Of a DNA stretch of 64,000 nt, positions 48,501-59,600 are shown in pieces. Every line of letters begins with the position of its first letter. The first letter of the stretch is position 1. Origin of the DNA: Larus michahellis (taxonomy: Eukaryota > Chordata > Aves > Charadriiformes > Laridae); the NCBI RefSeq assembly GCF_964199755.1, contig NC_133897.1, forward strand, positions 138,328,125-138,392,124. The letters run 5' to 3'. A model generated the notes under the pieces. That model worked only from the letters and a program-made list of their open reading frames with translations. It searched no databases and had not been told where the DNA came from. Both the position numbers and the translations under genes were made by a program.

Positions 48501-51500
48501 GAGAAGGAGATGGTTTGCAGAAGTCACCAGCAGCTGCCCAGCCATGCACCTCGCCTGGGCCAGCGGCTTCTTACAGCTGCCTCCTTTGCAGCATGGCCGC
48601 CAAAATTCGCTGTCACAGCCATCTCGTTTCATCTCATCTCGTACCAGATAAAGTAGGTTAGGAATCAAAAGGATCTCTGAGGAAAGAAATGCAAAGGGGT
48701 TTCTAAAGCAATCTAGCACTCCTGCCCTTCCCGCCCTGGAGAGCTGTCTTGCCAGAAACAAGTCGGCATTGCTTGTGTTCAGCATGTAAAAACTCACATC
48801 TGACTGGAGATGCAATATGTAAAATGTATTGCTTAATGTCAGGTAGCCAACCAGCTCCTCCCTTGGGAGGCTGCGGTTGGACTGGAGGCACAGGGCAGCT
48901 AGCACAGGGAGGACGGAGCATGCTGTCACTTGTGCTGCATCCCTCCCAGCAGGCTTCTTCAGCAGATGTGGGCAAGGTATGTCCCTGTGGCTCTCGGTGC
49001 CCAAATCCAAGCATGTTTTGACATACACAGAGTCCCTAAAGCTGCTAGGGACAATAAGGATACCCAGATGAACCTCAAGTGGACCCGGCAGCCCCAAAAT
49101 TACTTTAAAATCCTCTCTGCCTTCTACTTTTTCCCCTTTTGGAGGATCTCATCACAGCTAGTACGCAGGGGAAACTGTAGGTCTCTAATGGAGACAACAT
49201 GATCTTTCAGGAAAAATGAACACCCTCATCTCTCCTTCTCAGTACTGGAAGCTGTTTCATTGATTTACCTTCCTTGTGCTTTAAAGCACGTTTCTACTTA
49301 TCTCAACATCTTCCTGAACTCCAAAACCTATTAGAGACCAAAGAGCTGCTTCAGCTTGTAACTGCTGAAACTGCTGGTTTTGAACTATTAGAACATTGTG
49401 AAGAAATGAACAGACCTGGAAGCCTTGTCCCATACCAACATCATCTATTTGCATTTGCATGCTAGCTATCGTAATGCTGGTGTGGCATCACTTCGTGGAA
49501 GCACCATGGAGGAGTTAGAGCCACAGTGTCCCTCTGAGCTGCCGACTGAAGGCCTGAAGCACTCCAGGCCATTTCAGAAGCATTGCTGCCTCCCTTTCCT
49601 TACACCAAGGGCCTGCTATCTTGGGTGCCTTTATTTGTTTCAGAGCTTCTGATGATTCTTTAAACTATGCTGAGTTCTACCATTCCTCTTAAGGTGGGTT
49701 CTTGCAAGCACTTGGTGGGATGTTTGCTCCATCATGAGAGTACAGCAGTTTATTTCGCCTTAACAGGGGCTCTTCACACATGCTTTTGGTATCACGAAAT
49801 GGCTGGTGGAACCACCAATGCAGTGTACACGAGGGGACCACTGCACATCTTCCAGGCAAGAACTGAAGGAACCAGACGGCAAGCATGGCAGGAGGCTACA
49901 CACATGCTCTTTTTTAACAGATGCTGTTTCTTCCTCATTCTCTCATACTGTTTTAGTCTTGCTGCCAAATTATTTAAGCTGAACAAAACTTAATTGCTTT
50001 TATGATCTGATATGGCTTTAAGTTGTAGATATCCCTGCTCTAACAGTACTTTCTGCATTAGTTTTGTTAACGTGAACTTCTAATAATCCAATATTAAATT
50101 GCTGGAATTATACTGAAGTATTTGAAAATTCCTTCTGTCATTTATAATCTACTGCCCGGCTCATGGCTCCTTCAGACTGCTCTCCACAATTTAGGCATGA
50201 CTGTGCCCTCCTTGGTGTATATAAAGGTTCTGTGAAGAAGCCCCTGGCAGTTGTAGCACCTCAGGTTCTTCCCCTGCCTATAAGTGGCACGCATATAATC
50301 ATTAACATCAAAAGCAGAAGACGCGAATGGCAGAAACGCAGCCTTTGACTGTCGAAAACGACTCCCTGGGTCACAGAGCATGAGCCAGGGATGTATTGGT
50401 TGTTTCACAAACATCTAGCACAGTTCTGTTGTACAGAAATGGGCTTGGTAGAAGAAGATAGTTTATTGTTTGTGTTGTACTGTTGTTCGTCCAGTTTCCA
50501 GTCAGTTATTGCCTATGACTTGTTTAGCCTATAAACATTTGCTTGTAACTAAATATGTGATAAGGTGTTGCCGGGCTCTCTGGGGTGACTGAGCTGTGTT
50601 TGGTGACTACCAAGAAAAAGCTGTGTTTCCTTCCAGGTCTCTTCAGTTCCCTATCCTTAAGGACATGAACCTTAAGCCCGATGTCTTCTTGCCTCAGCCT
50701 CCTGCAAAGCCTGTTACAGAACTGTTGTGTTTGTTGTGTTTATTCGATTTTTCAGTTTTCCATCTATATTCTATAAAATGCTTTGAACTGTTAATACCAA
50801 GGGTAGAGGTTCCCAGAAAATATGGCATCAAAGTAGTTGGAAAAAACTTTCAGGCCTATGTATGAAAACTTTTGACAAAGGTGACCGCTATCTCATGTGT
50901 CACCTTACTGTCGGAAAACTAGGCCTTGGTTATCTAGCAAACTACTGGTTAAGCTAGGAGGGAAAAACAAAAACACATCCCTTTTCCCTGGAATTAGTCT
51001 AGTATTTACATATTTAACTTGTGTCTGGGGCTGCCCAGGGCCCATGTTCAATGGGAGGAGTAGTGTGCCTCTTGCCCAGAAGAGCTGATACTTTGGGTGT
51101 GCTGGTGGGAAGTGGGGCACGCAGGTTTGAATTCCCTTGGGCTGAAGGGGCCGCTGAACCTGTGTCTCCTGATACTCAGACAGCGGGTGAGAGGGAAGTT
51201 TCATTCAGCTGTTTTGGTTACTTTTTTATTAGTAAGATGTCTGCATCTGCCTGGAGCAAAAGCATCTTCACGGCTGGTAAAGCTTCACGGAAATTCCCAC
51301 ACATGGAAAGGACTTCAGAGAGATGCTCCCTCTCTGAGAACTGATGAGGAATTACTCCATCTAGTATCAGAACTTGCTGTTGTGGACTGGTTTGATTATA
51401 CCCGAGATATGTGACCATATTTTTTATAAAAACAATCAGCAAAGCCTTTACAAGTGTATTGAAAGCATCCCTGTAACTAATCTGCCAGTTATTTTGCTTA

Positions 51501-52447
51501 TTAAAACTTCCAAATACACAAAGCAATTAATTTGCTGAATTTACTGCCAAAGGAACTATCTGGAGCAATGCTATTAACCTATTAGATTTTATAATTTGTT
51601 TCCTTGATGACCACAATGTCTACTTAGGCTGAACTCTTTTTGTCTTTAGAAAGTCTGAGAGATCATTTTTTCCTATCTCATCCCCTAGAGAAGTAAACAT
51701 TTTCTGAAGTAGAAACAACCTGAGATCCTCCTTGTCATGCCTAGCAGCTAACTTCTCAGGTGCGACATGGTGTTAAGCATTTGTTCCCATTAACAATAAA
51801 AGAACTCAGCTGCAACAATGATGTTGGAGAATCAAGCTTTCTTTGGGGCAGCGAGGCTTATTTGCCAGTTCCTGCAAGTAATTTTGGTAGGATAATGATC
51901 ACGCTTAGGCTACCTGCTGCTAGATAGAAGGTGTACAATCTGGGACAGTACTGAAGCTACTGGATCTCCCAGAACATACTGACATGACCAGCAAAACTCC
52001 TACAATCTCTCTGACCCTGTAAGGTAAGTGGTGAGACACATCTGTCAACTACTTGGAAGTGCTTAGCTAAAACTAAATCTAGACTAGTCCAGGACAAATT
52101 ATTGGCTCAGTTTTAGGTGAGCATGGCTCTCTATAAGCAAACAACTCATGGAGTCTGTTGGAGCTGCAAAAACACTATATGCCTAATATTATCTAATCTA
52201 GCTGCGTAGCTTCTTCTGCTCCTTGAAGCAGAAAATATTGGAGACTGCTTTCTCAACTGGTCGTGCAAATTACCCATGTGTTTCCTGACATTTGCTGGTA
52301 CAGAACATGAGTATGGCAGCTGTTCTAAAAAATACTTCTGTCTGGTAGCCAGTAAGGTAGTATGTTCTAGGATGAAAGCAGAACAGGCTTAACCCAGTAT
52401 CCTCACTGGCACTTGATGAAACTGCTGTTCAGTGTTCTTTGGAAATT
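45561..52447. other. intergenic DNA, nothing secure
   Basis: No gene is recognised. 48390-49100 is GC-rich and holds a 234-codon open frame on minus (48393-49097) with no family resemblance. The rest is ordinary AT-rich sequence. Confidence 0.45.
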
Positions 52448-52453
52448 GTGTCT

Positions 52454-52832
52454 TGTAGGAATGTGTCTGAGAGAAAATGGTCACGTGAGCCAGCCTCCCT
52501 ACTATGAGAGATTAGATTAAGGGCAAAACAGGTGGTAGAAGATGAAATTAGTACATGGGAAAAACGGGGACTGAGAAGGTAGAAAACATGTTGTGCTAAT
52601 GACCAAGCAATTTACTATGTGAATTCTTGTAACCAACCTGATCTGTGAATGAACTGCATGGACAGCGTGTGAACAGAGACTGTAAGCCAATCATATAGCT
52701 GCCGCTAGCGCGTGCTCTTATTGCCTGTCTATATATACTCTGTGAAAACTTGAATAAAGGGAGAACGATCATACTCATATTGAGATTCCATCGTTACTCC
52801 GGGTCCGTCTCCCACTCCGACATCCTCCGACA
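52454..52832 (+). repeat. 5' LTR of the ERV (379 bp)
   Basis: It begins TGTAGGAATGTG and ends CCTCCGACA. It contains a TATATATA box at 52730-52737 and an AATAAA signal at 52753-52758. By eye it differs from the 3' LTR at two T/C positions only, in GCGYGTGAAC and AGAGACYGTAAG. Confidence 0.95.
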
Positions 52833-52834
52833 TC

Positions 52835-52852
52835 TGGTAGCAGAGGATGGTT
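52835..52852 (+). other. primer-binding site for initiator Met tRNA
   Basis: TGGTAGCAGAGGATGGTT, two bases after the LTR, is complementary to the 3' end of vertebrate initiator methionine tRNA including CCA. Alpharetroviruses such as avian leukosis virus use tRNA-Trp, so this is a different lineage. Confidence 0.85.
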
Positions 52853-52993
52853 CAGCGCGACTGAGTTCTCCGAGACTGCGGTAAGCAGCTGGAGGAGGGG
52901 AGTGGGAAACTTCGGCTGGGAGACGTGCTGCTTGGGCGCATCAGCGGGAGCAGACAACGGCGTGAGGTCGCTCCTCACCTCCCAGGCGCAGCT

Positions 52994-53497
52994 ATGGAAA
53001 CAGAAGCTGCGGCCACGCTACTCGCTGGGATCCTCTCTAAGAGAGGGATTGAAACACCAGCGAAACTGTTGCTCAAACTGATTAAGCCGGGGCAGGAGAT
53101 GGGACAACAAGTAACAAAAGAAGAAGGGGCTATATTAAGACTTCTCCTGCATATCCTCTCTAAGAGAGGGGTAAAATACGATGAGCGTATGCTCCGAAGG
53201 TTGTTAACCTGGTGCAGAGAGAACAGATTCGCAGCAGAGCCCCAGACAGCTTTTAAACCAGAAATATGGGAGGCTGTTGGGAATAAACTGTGGGAAGTGA
53301 TAAGTAAAGGAGACAAAGAGGCATCACCGTTAGCGATGACATGGTGGTTGGTGTTATCGACCTTACAAGATATGAACGCGGAGCGAGCCACAGCAGCCGG
53401 GGGCTTTTGCAGCATTACAACCCATGGGAGGGGGATCGAACAGGCCAGGTCCGAAGGTCTGGGACGATCCCCTGCTGATCCCCTCTGCTCCATCTGA
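52994..53497 (+). CDS. short gag-like frame of the ERV (matrix region)
   Basis: 167 codons from an ATG 141 bases after the PBS. Its position and features such as the repeated ILSKRG words and a KPEIWEAVGNKLWEV helix resemble the N-terminal matrix part of avian ERV Gag. The last 35 or so residues look like out-of-frame sequence and the stop comes before any capsid or zinc-knuckle part, so this is a truncated Gag. No late domain seen. Assignment rests on position and general character. Confidence 0.6.
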   Translation: METEAAATLLAGILSKRGIETPAKLLLKLIKPGQEMGQQVTKEEGAILRLLLHILSKRGVKYDERMLRRLLTWCRENRFAAEPQTAFKPEIWEAVGNKLWEVISKGDKEASPLAMTWWLVLSTLQDMNAERATAAGGFCSITTHGRGIEQARSEGLGRSPADPLCSI

Positions 53498-54637
53498 GGC
53501 TGAGGGAGGAGGCAGAATGTCAGCAGAGAAGGACAGAGCCGGAGCTGTTTGCTCCTGACATTGCCCGCCTCGCCCCCTCCCCTCCCCAGTCGTCTCCCTG
53601 AGACAGAAGTGCCGGTTTTGTATGTCTGCTGTGTAAGTGTGTGTGGGCGCCGGCTTATACCTGCTGATCAGCATGTGTGCTACTGTTTGCTTTTTGTTGT
53701 GTGCAGTGTCGTTAGGTGACTCCACTTGAGCAGGTGTTCTGCCCGGTGTGGTACTGTTCTCGTATGCATCTAGGGCTGACACTCCGTCAAGCGAAGAAGT
53801 TTGTATATACACAGTGTTTAGACGTAAGGCGAGCGCGCCCCAAGTAGATACACCAGGATGGGCTGTAGAACCGATGGAAGTCCTGAAATATTGGGGGAGT
53901 TTTCACGAGCCGACACGTTTACGGTCTCGGGAACGGCTCGTCCGTGCAGGGCGTATCGCTGGTTGTTTGTTTGTCTATAAGGTCATGGTTGATTGTGAAA
54001 AGGAGTTGAGCCAAAATCTATAGGATGCTCTGTATGAAAATGAGAAACTTAAGGAAAAATGAGAAACTGAGCTCTTGTTGCAAAGGCAGACTTTTATGTC
54101 AGTCGTAAGTGATGGAAAAAAAAAAAAAAAAAAAAAAAAAAAACAAAAAAGGAGAGAAAAAAAGAAAAATAATTAAAAAAAAAAAAAAAAAGAAACCAAA
54201 CAGGAACAATTAGATGGGAAATGTGCCATGTTAGCACAAAAGTATGCCATAAGCATTATGAGAAAGCATCAGAAAAAGAGAAATAGGACACCTGATTCAA
54301 AGCAGTACCATAGAGATATGGTTTTGGTTTTTTCCTATATGTGTATATGTTATTGCATGCCTTAGTAGATTGCTCTGTGTTATACCCTGCGAGACTAAAA
54401 TGAACCCCAGCAGAAGCGGTGTCTTGAGCAAGGGGGTGGAATATGGGAAAGCAACATCAGATCGGCGAGGAGGACTGTAAATACACTCAAGGGACTCGCA
54501 CCTGGGTGCTGGAAAACACATATATCACACCAATTGTTATTCATTCTCGGGTGCTTGCAAGAAAAACATTTGGATGACATAAGCCTGTAATGGACTCACA
54601 GACACCTTATCTAGCTGCTTGAGAATCTTGGCCTGTT
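53498..54637 (+). other. ERV internal region without recognisable pol
   Basis: Where pro and pol should be, there are CpG-bearing sequences with frequent stops, a run with coiled-coil-like words (CEKELSQNL, ENEKLKEK) near 53990-54060, and an interrupted poly-A tract (54118-54193). No protease, YxDD reverse transcriptase, RNase H or integrase motif was seen. The origin of this insert is unknown. Confidence 0.55.
54118..54193 (+). repeat. long interrupted poly-A tract inside the ERV
   Basis: About 76 bp that is nearly all A on the plus strand, with scattered G, C and T (runs of about 25 and 17 A). Unusual inside a provirus; it may mark the 3' end of a captured polyadenylated RNA or a slippage expansion. 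Confidence 0.9.
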
Positions 54638-55297
54638 GTGGAAGAAGATCAAAGCACAGTACCAGCGAGAACAGGGAGTCCGCATGCACTCTTGCTAACG
54701 AGGACTCTTTTGCTGCCAAGGATTCGTGATAACAAGGACTCTCTTGCTGCCAAGGATAAGTTTAACAATGCTACTAGTACTGCTATTTCTGAGTTATTGC
54801 TAGATGTAGATAGTATTCGATATGCGATGTTGCAAAACAGAACTGCTACTGGTTTTTTGCTTTCAGCTCACAGACATGGTTGTCAAGATTTTAAAGGACT
54901 GTATTGTATGAATCTAAGTGACCACTCCAAATCCATCCATGCCCAGCTGCAGGAACTGCACCGACCGAACCAGCAACTTGTGGAGACCACTGGGTGAAAT
55001 CTCTTTGCTGGATGGACTTGGGGATGGGGTTGGTTGAAGCAAATTATACTCATCGCCTGCGTGGAAGGAATTTGTCTGTTATGTTTAGTATGCTGTTTGC
55101 TGTGTTTAATAAGCATTATACGATCAGCTGTAAATGCCGCTTTGCATCGTACCCTTGTACAAGTTGTGGAATATGTTGCTCTAAAAACTATGTGTGTATC
55201 CATGAGAACCCGACCTTCACAGAAGAAGATAACAAGAAGGGATTACAACAATGTAGACACGTATCAGACAGCTGCTGTTAGCGAAGCTGGATCATGA
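54638..55297 (+). pseudogene. env transmembrane-subunit remnant of the ERV, with in-frame stop
   Basis: The + frame contains the retroviral TM heptad/immunosuppressive-type block LQNRTATGFLL, followed by GCQDFKGLYC (a C-x6-x-C variant of the usual CX6CC) and NLSDHSKSIHAQLQEL, typical of avian alpha/gamma-like TM subunits. An in-frame TGA at 54995-54997 breaks the frame just before a tryptophan-rich stretch and a long hydrophobic anchor (about 55034-55110). The surface subunit and leader are not recognisable. A short internal duplication of the GGACTCT..GCTGCCAAGGAT motif lies at about 54702-54765. Confidence 0.75.
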
Positions 55298-55300
55298 GTT

Positions 55301-55460
55301 TGGTGAGACTCGCTGCATACGCTGGCCACGTGTGCAGTGACTCTAGCCTGTACTTTTCTACTCGATCCAGCGCAGGAGAGTCTGGTGGGACTCGCTGCGT
55401 GCACTGGCCATGCATGCAGCGACTCTAGCCTGTACTTCTCCAGTCAATCCAGTGCAGGAT
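55301..55460 (+). repeat. imperfect 82-bp tandem duplication in the ERV
   Basis: Copy 1 (from 55301, TGGTGAGACTCGCTGC) and copy 2 (from 55383, TGGTGGGACTCGCTGC) share CACTGGCCA/GCTGGCCA, GACTCTAGCCTGTACTT and ATCCAG/ATCCAGTGCAGGA blocks with about 15 differences. Located between the two env-tail segments. Confidence 0.9.
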
Positions 55461-55550
55461 ATTAGGAGGCTGTCTCAGGTCAGAGAGGGGGAGAGAGACA
55501 TGAGCACACTTTGAAGGTACAGGGGATGCCCTGAAGCACTGTGTCTGTGT

Positions 55551-55568
55551 CCCCCCCCCCCCCCCCCC
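55551..55568 (+). repeat. poly-C run in the ERV
   Basis: An uninterrupted run of about 18 C residues following TGTCTGTGTC. Such runs are error-prone in sequencing, so the exact length is uncertain. Confidence 0.9.
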
Positions 55569-56016
55569 GTAAGTTTTATGTTCATTAACCCCAACACCTC
55601 AGAAGGCATCACAGCATGTTGCAAGATAAGATATAGTCTACTACTGCTGCAAGACGCATTGAACACCTTCCTACAAGAATTTCAACTTTATGCCCTGATA
55701 GGACAGTGGGATGATGCACTCGCAAAGAGCCTGACTGCGTTAGAGTGGGTATTTTTGCCACATACCTTTTCAAAACCAGTAACTATGATGATCGAAATGT
55801 TACCACGATTGTTTTTCCAGGGTCGCTTGTGCTGTCAGCAACCGCAATGTATTTGAAATATTACAAAAGGATTTCTCGTGGGTAAATCCAAAGAAATTGG
55901 CTTTCTGGGCTAAATTTAGGAATCTGGGTATTTATTGCCTTAGCAGGGTTCTTTTTGATTCTGTTTTTAATTGTGTTTAGTATATAACCTGCTAAGAGCG
56001 TCACAACAAGGATAAC

Positions 56017-56298
56017 ATGTCCAAATTAAAAGCGGTTAAAAAGGGTTTCGATTGGTTAAGCTCATGGGGTATAACGGGATGGTTATCAGACTTACTAAAA
56101 CAAGGGCTCATGCTACTGTTGGTTATATTATTATTGATTATGGTAGCCTCGTGTGTTCTCCGCAAAGTGACTGACATGATAGAAAATGCCATGCATAAGG
56201 TCTGGCTGGCTCAAGAAGAAAAAGGGGGGATTGTAGGAATGTGTCTGAGAGAAAATGGTCACGTGAGCCAGCCTCCCTACTATGAGAGATTAGATTAA
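56017..56298 (+). CDS. second env-tail-like frame running into the 3' LTR
   Basis: 93 codons. A juxtamembrane WLSSWGITGWLSDLL-type stretch is followed by a strongly hydrophobic segment (about residues 30-47, LMLLLVILLLIMVASCV) and a short charged tail. This is the usual end of a retroviral TM subunit, and the frame crosses into the 3' LTR at 56232, as env often does. It is not in frame with, or a copy of, the env remnant at 54638-55297, which has its own anchor. No signal peptide or ectodomain precedes it. Confidence 0.6.
   Translation: MSKLKAVKKGFDWLSSWGITGWLSDLLKQGLMLLLVILLLIMVASCVLRKVTDMIENAMHKVWLAQEEKGGIVGMCLRENGHVSQPPYYERLD
56213..56230 (+). other. polypurine tract of the ERV
   Basis: AAGAAGAAAAAGGGGGGA directly upstream of the 3' LTR: the plus-strand priming site. 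Its presence next to TG of the LTR confirms the LTR boundary. Confidence 0.85.
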
Positions 56299-56610
56299 GG
56301 GCAAAACAGGTGGTAGAAGATGAAATTAGTACATGGGAAAAACGGGGACTGAGAAGGTAGAAAACATGTTGTGCTAATGACCAAGCAATTTACTATGTGA
56401 ATTCTTGTAACCAACCTGATCTGTGAATGAACTGCATGGACAGCGCGTGAACAGAGACCGTAAGCCAATCATATAGCTGCCGCTAGCGCGTGCTCTTATT
56501 GCCTGTCTATATATACTCTGTGAAAACTTGAATAAAGGGAGAACGATCATACTCATATTGAGATTCCATCGTTACTCCGGGTCCGTCTCCCACTCCGACA
56601 TCCTCCGACA
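56232..56610 (+). repeat. 3' LTR of the ERV (379 bp)
   Basis: Same length and ends as the 5' LTR, with TATATATA at about 56508 and AATAAA at 56531-56536. Two T/C differences from the 5' copy. Confidence 0.95.
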
Positions 56611-56616
56611 GTGTCT

Positions 56617-59600
56617 ATCACGTCTCAAAGTTATTGGGATGAGTGTAAAGGCTGTAAGATAAGTCTGGCCCAGAAGGAACCTGTATCTTTCATACACACT
56701 TGGGCTACTGTGGAATCTAGATTAAAATTTCTACATTTATAATCAACCTGGATAAGTCAGAAGTGGTGGCCTTTGGATTCGTGGCTGCTTACACAAAATT
56801 TGTGAAGATCCCTCACCTGGTGAACATGACGAAAATCAGTGTGCTAAATATACCAATACTTTAGGTTAGCACAACATTATTTTAACGTTCTATATATAAC
56901 ACCATCCTGATTAACTTCTAATTGTACTCATATCTCTATTATGAAGATAAATGCAAGATTATTAACATTGCATATGAAAAGAACAATTCAATTCTGAAAA
57001 AATCATTTAACTTCATATCCTGGAGATAAATGAATTTTCAGGAGCTGAGGTTAAAGGTTTGCTTTACATGTAAGGAGAGATAATGACTTTTAGTTGCTTG
57101 AGACTGCAGAGATGTCAGCCACTGCGTGCGCCAGCATAACAACAACCAAGAGCTGATACCAAATACATAATTTAGTCTTCATACTGAAATGGCAACTTTC
57201 TTATTAATTCTGGGAGAGTGTCAAGTGCACTTGACACTCTAGAATACTTCAATCTCAGATATCTCTCTGTGAATTTCAGAGGCAAGCTGATCTGCCTCCT
57301 GCCTCACCTTTCCTTTTATCTTCAAATTTGACTGTATTCTTAAAAGTAACATCTCCAAAGAAGAAAAACTATGATGCACATTGAGAGAAATCATTAATTC
57401 TGATGCTTGAACTAAATCTGTTTATTAGTTGTATTATTTGGATTACTGCTATCCAAAGTCACGACGACTTAAATCTCTGTGGTTTTAGCTTATTGGCTGG
57501 ATGGCCAAATTCTCAACCTGCTTTTAAGCAGGAAGGTGGTCTGTGCTTGGGCTACCTGGGCTAAATCGATACCTAACACAACTTGTGCAGAAAGCGCGTC
57601 CCTCACGCTTGAAACTTGCTTAGTTTATGCTGCTTGTCAAGGTACACTAGTAATGATCCTCTCTGGAGAGAAGAAAATACACAAGAAGATCTCTCTTCTT
57701 TTTTTTCCCCTTCCCCACCAAGCAGACAGAAAAAACTTTTCTCTTTTGAAACAAGAGCAGTCGATGAGCTTGAGATGTGTCTGTCTGTGATCTTCTGTGA
57801 CCTGCTTTACGATGTGAACAAGAGGGACAGTGCTGCCAAGAACGAGAGTGTCGTTGCTTGGAGAGGAAAGTGCCCCTCTTTCTCTTAAAGTAGGGCTTGT
57901 TAATGACATCAAGATGAATGGAAAAGCAGGCACTGACTCCAAATAGCCACTTCAGTGAGACTGCTGGAAACCGAGCTAAATCCTCTGTCATTCAAGTTTG
58001 TGAAAAGGCAAAGGCAAAACAGATGAGAACTGTTGCTCTATTTATTCCTCTCTGTGCATATTAGTAACTCTTCATGCTATGAAGCTGCTTATGCTTCTTA
58101 AAGTTGCTTACACTTCCTGCTGCCAAACTCAAGCCCTTGCACTTTGGGAGCCTTTGTCTTCGCTGCCTTTCCTGAGGCCCAGCTACTCAAATCTCCCTTT
58201 CAGGTTCTGTGTCATTTTTTTCTGCCTCTACATGCCTACCAAATGGGGAACCTGCTTTGGTGAACATGTAAAGGTGGAAAAAGGCAAGGAAAAGCTCATT
58301 AACATCTTTTTTTTTTTTTCCTTAACAGGATGGTAATGTTAAGCCTTTTACTAATTTGGTATAAAATTTCCTTTAAAATCAAACAGCTTTATTCCTTTTC
58401 CTGACTTGTATAGAATTGATTTAGTATAGGTGAGGAAGCAGCAACTTCCCTTCTCAGGAAAACCTGAAAATCAGGTTAGGTTTCTGGGGCTGTGAGAGTA
58501 CAAGGAAGGTCCCAGACTTGTCCAGCTCAGTAAGGAATGAAGCAGGTATGTGATGGAAGACAGCTGTAGGAACCAAGCAAATTCCCCATCCCTTTTCTGC
58601 TCCCTGAAACAGACATTCCTATGGCACAAGGAAGAAATTTCTTACTCCTTGCATTTTATAAGGCAACAATTCTGAGGGATTATCTAGGGATTTACTGCAA
58701 AGCAGTGTTTAGTTTCTGGCATCTGGAAGAGGTGAGCTATTTGCACGTGTTTAACATTCTTACTGGAAACCGTATTATGATACTGCTGCAATAAATCAGC
58801 GTATAGAAAAGATTATTATTATCACAAATTAAACTCCAAACTAATTCCCTAAGAGGATCTGGACTTTTTAAGTAATACGTTTTTCAAAACACTGGAAAAA
58901 AGGTCACTGTAAGTCATCTATTTCTGCACATCCCTGTCTCAGAGTAGTGGCATGTACCTGTGACCCAGAAGGTGTTGTTGGCTTGGATCTTCAACTTCAG
59001 TTGTGATTAATTAAAGGCAGATAACTTTAATTCAGTCATAAGGTTGTAATTTTCTGAACTGCAGTAAGGGTAATTCACCAGCTGTTGTGTGGCCACCAAG
59101 AGAGCAATCTGTACTCGGGCTATGTCCTTGTGGCCCCAGCCTATGCCAAATACAGGGTTTAACTCTCTAACTATTGGTTAAGGCAAGCTGAATCATTACA
59201 TATTTTCTGGCTACTGCGGTTTGGCTGACATCCCAGATGGGACTGTCCGGAGTAAATGTGGATGTCTAGAAAATGGGTATCTGTATCAAAGCAAGTCACC
59301 TTGGATTCCTCCTTATACTCAACAGAGGTCCAACGGTGGATTACAGAGTACAAGTGTTCTCATTTTAAGGTCATTGCCAATGCTAGAATAACAACTTTGT
59401 AAATTGTATTATAAATTGTATTAATATCTTGTAAAAGTGAGCAAGAGTGCTCCTACATGAAGCTCTGTATCTTCATGTCAAAACTTAGATGAGGTACGTT
59501 CTACTTGATGACAAATGATAATGAGAGTCGGATGCACTCTAAGCTTTTATCCATTGGCATTAACTGAACTTGAGCAGATGAGGGATTATAATATTATGGT

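Larger units (their letters stand above)
52448..56616 (+). mobile_element. young endogenous retrovirus with two LTRs and 6-bp target duplication
   Basis: The element (52454-56610, 4157 bp) is flanked by the direct repeat GTGTCT (52448-52453 and 56611-56616). In order it contains a 5' LTR, a primer-binding site complementary to initiator Met tRNA, a short gag-like frame, a long region without recognisable protease, reverse transcriptase or integrase, env TM-like sequence with a stop, a tandem duplication, a poly-C run, a second env-tail-like frame, a polypurine tract and the 3' LTR. A 6-bp duplication and TG...CA ends fit alpha/beta-type avian ERVs. It is defective: pol is absent and env is broken, so it would depend on proteins supplied by other elements. 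Confidence 0.95.

Noticed and set aside
53363..53812. 149-codon minus-strand open frame in the ERV
   Set aside because: Antisense to gag and leader sequence, with no domain; expected from low stop density.
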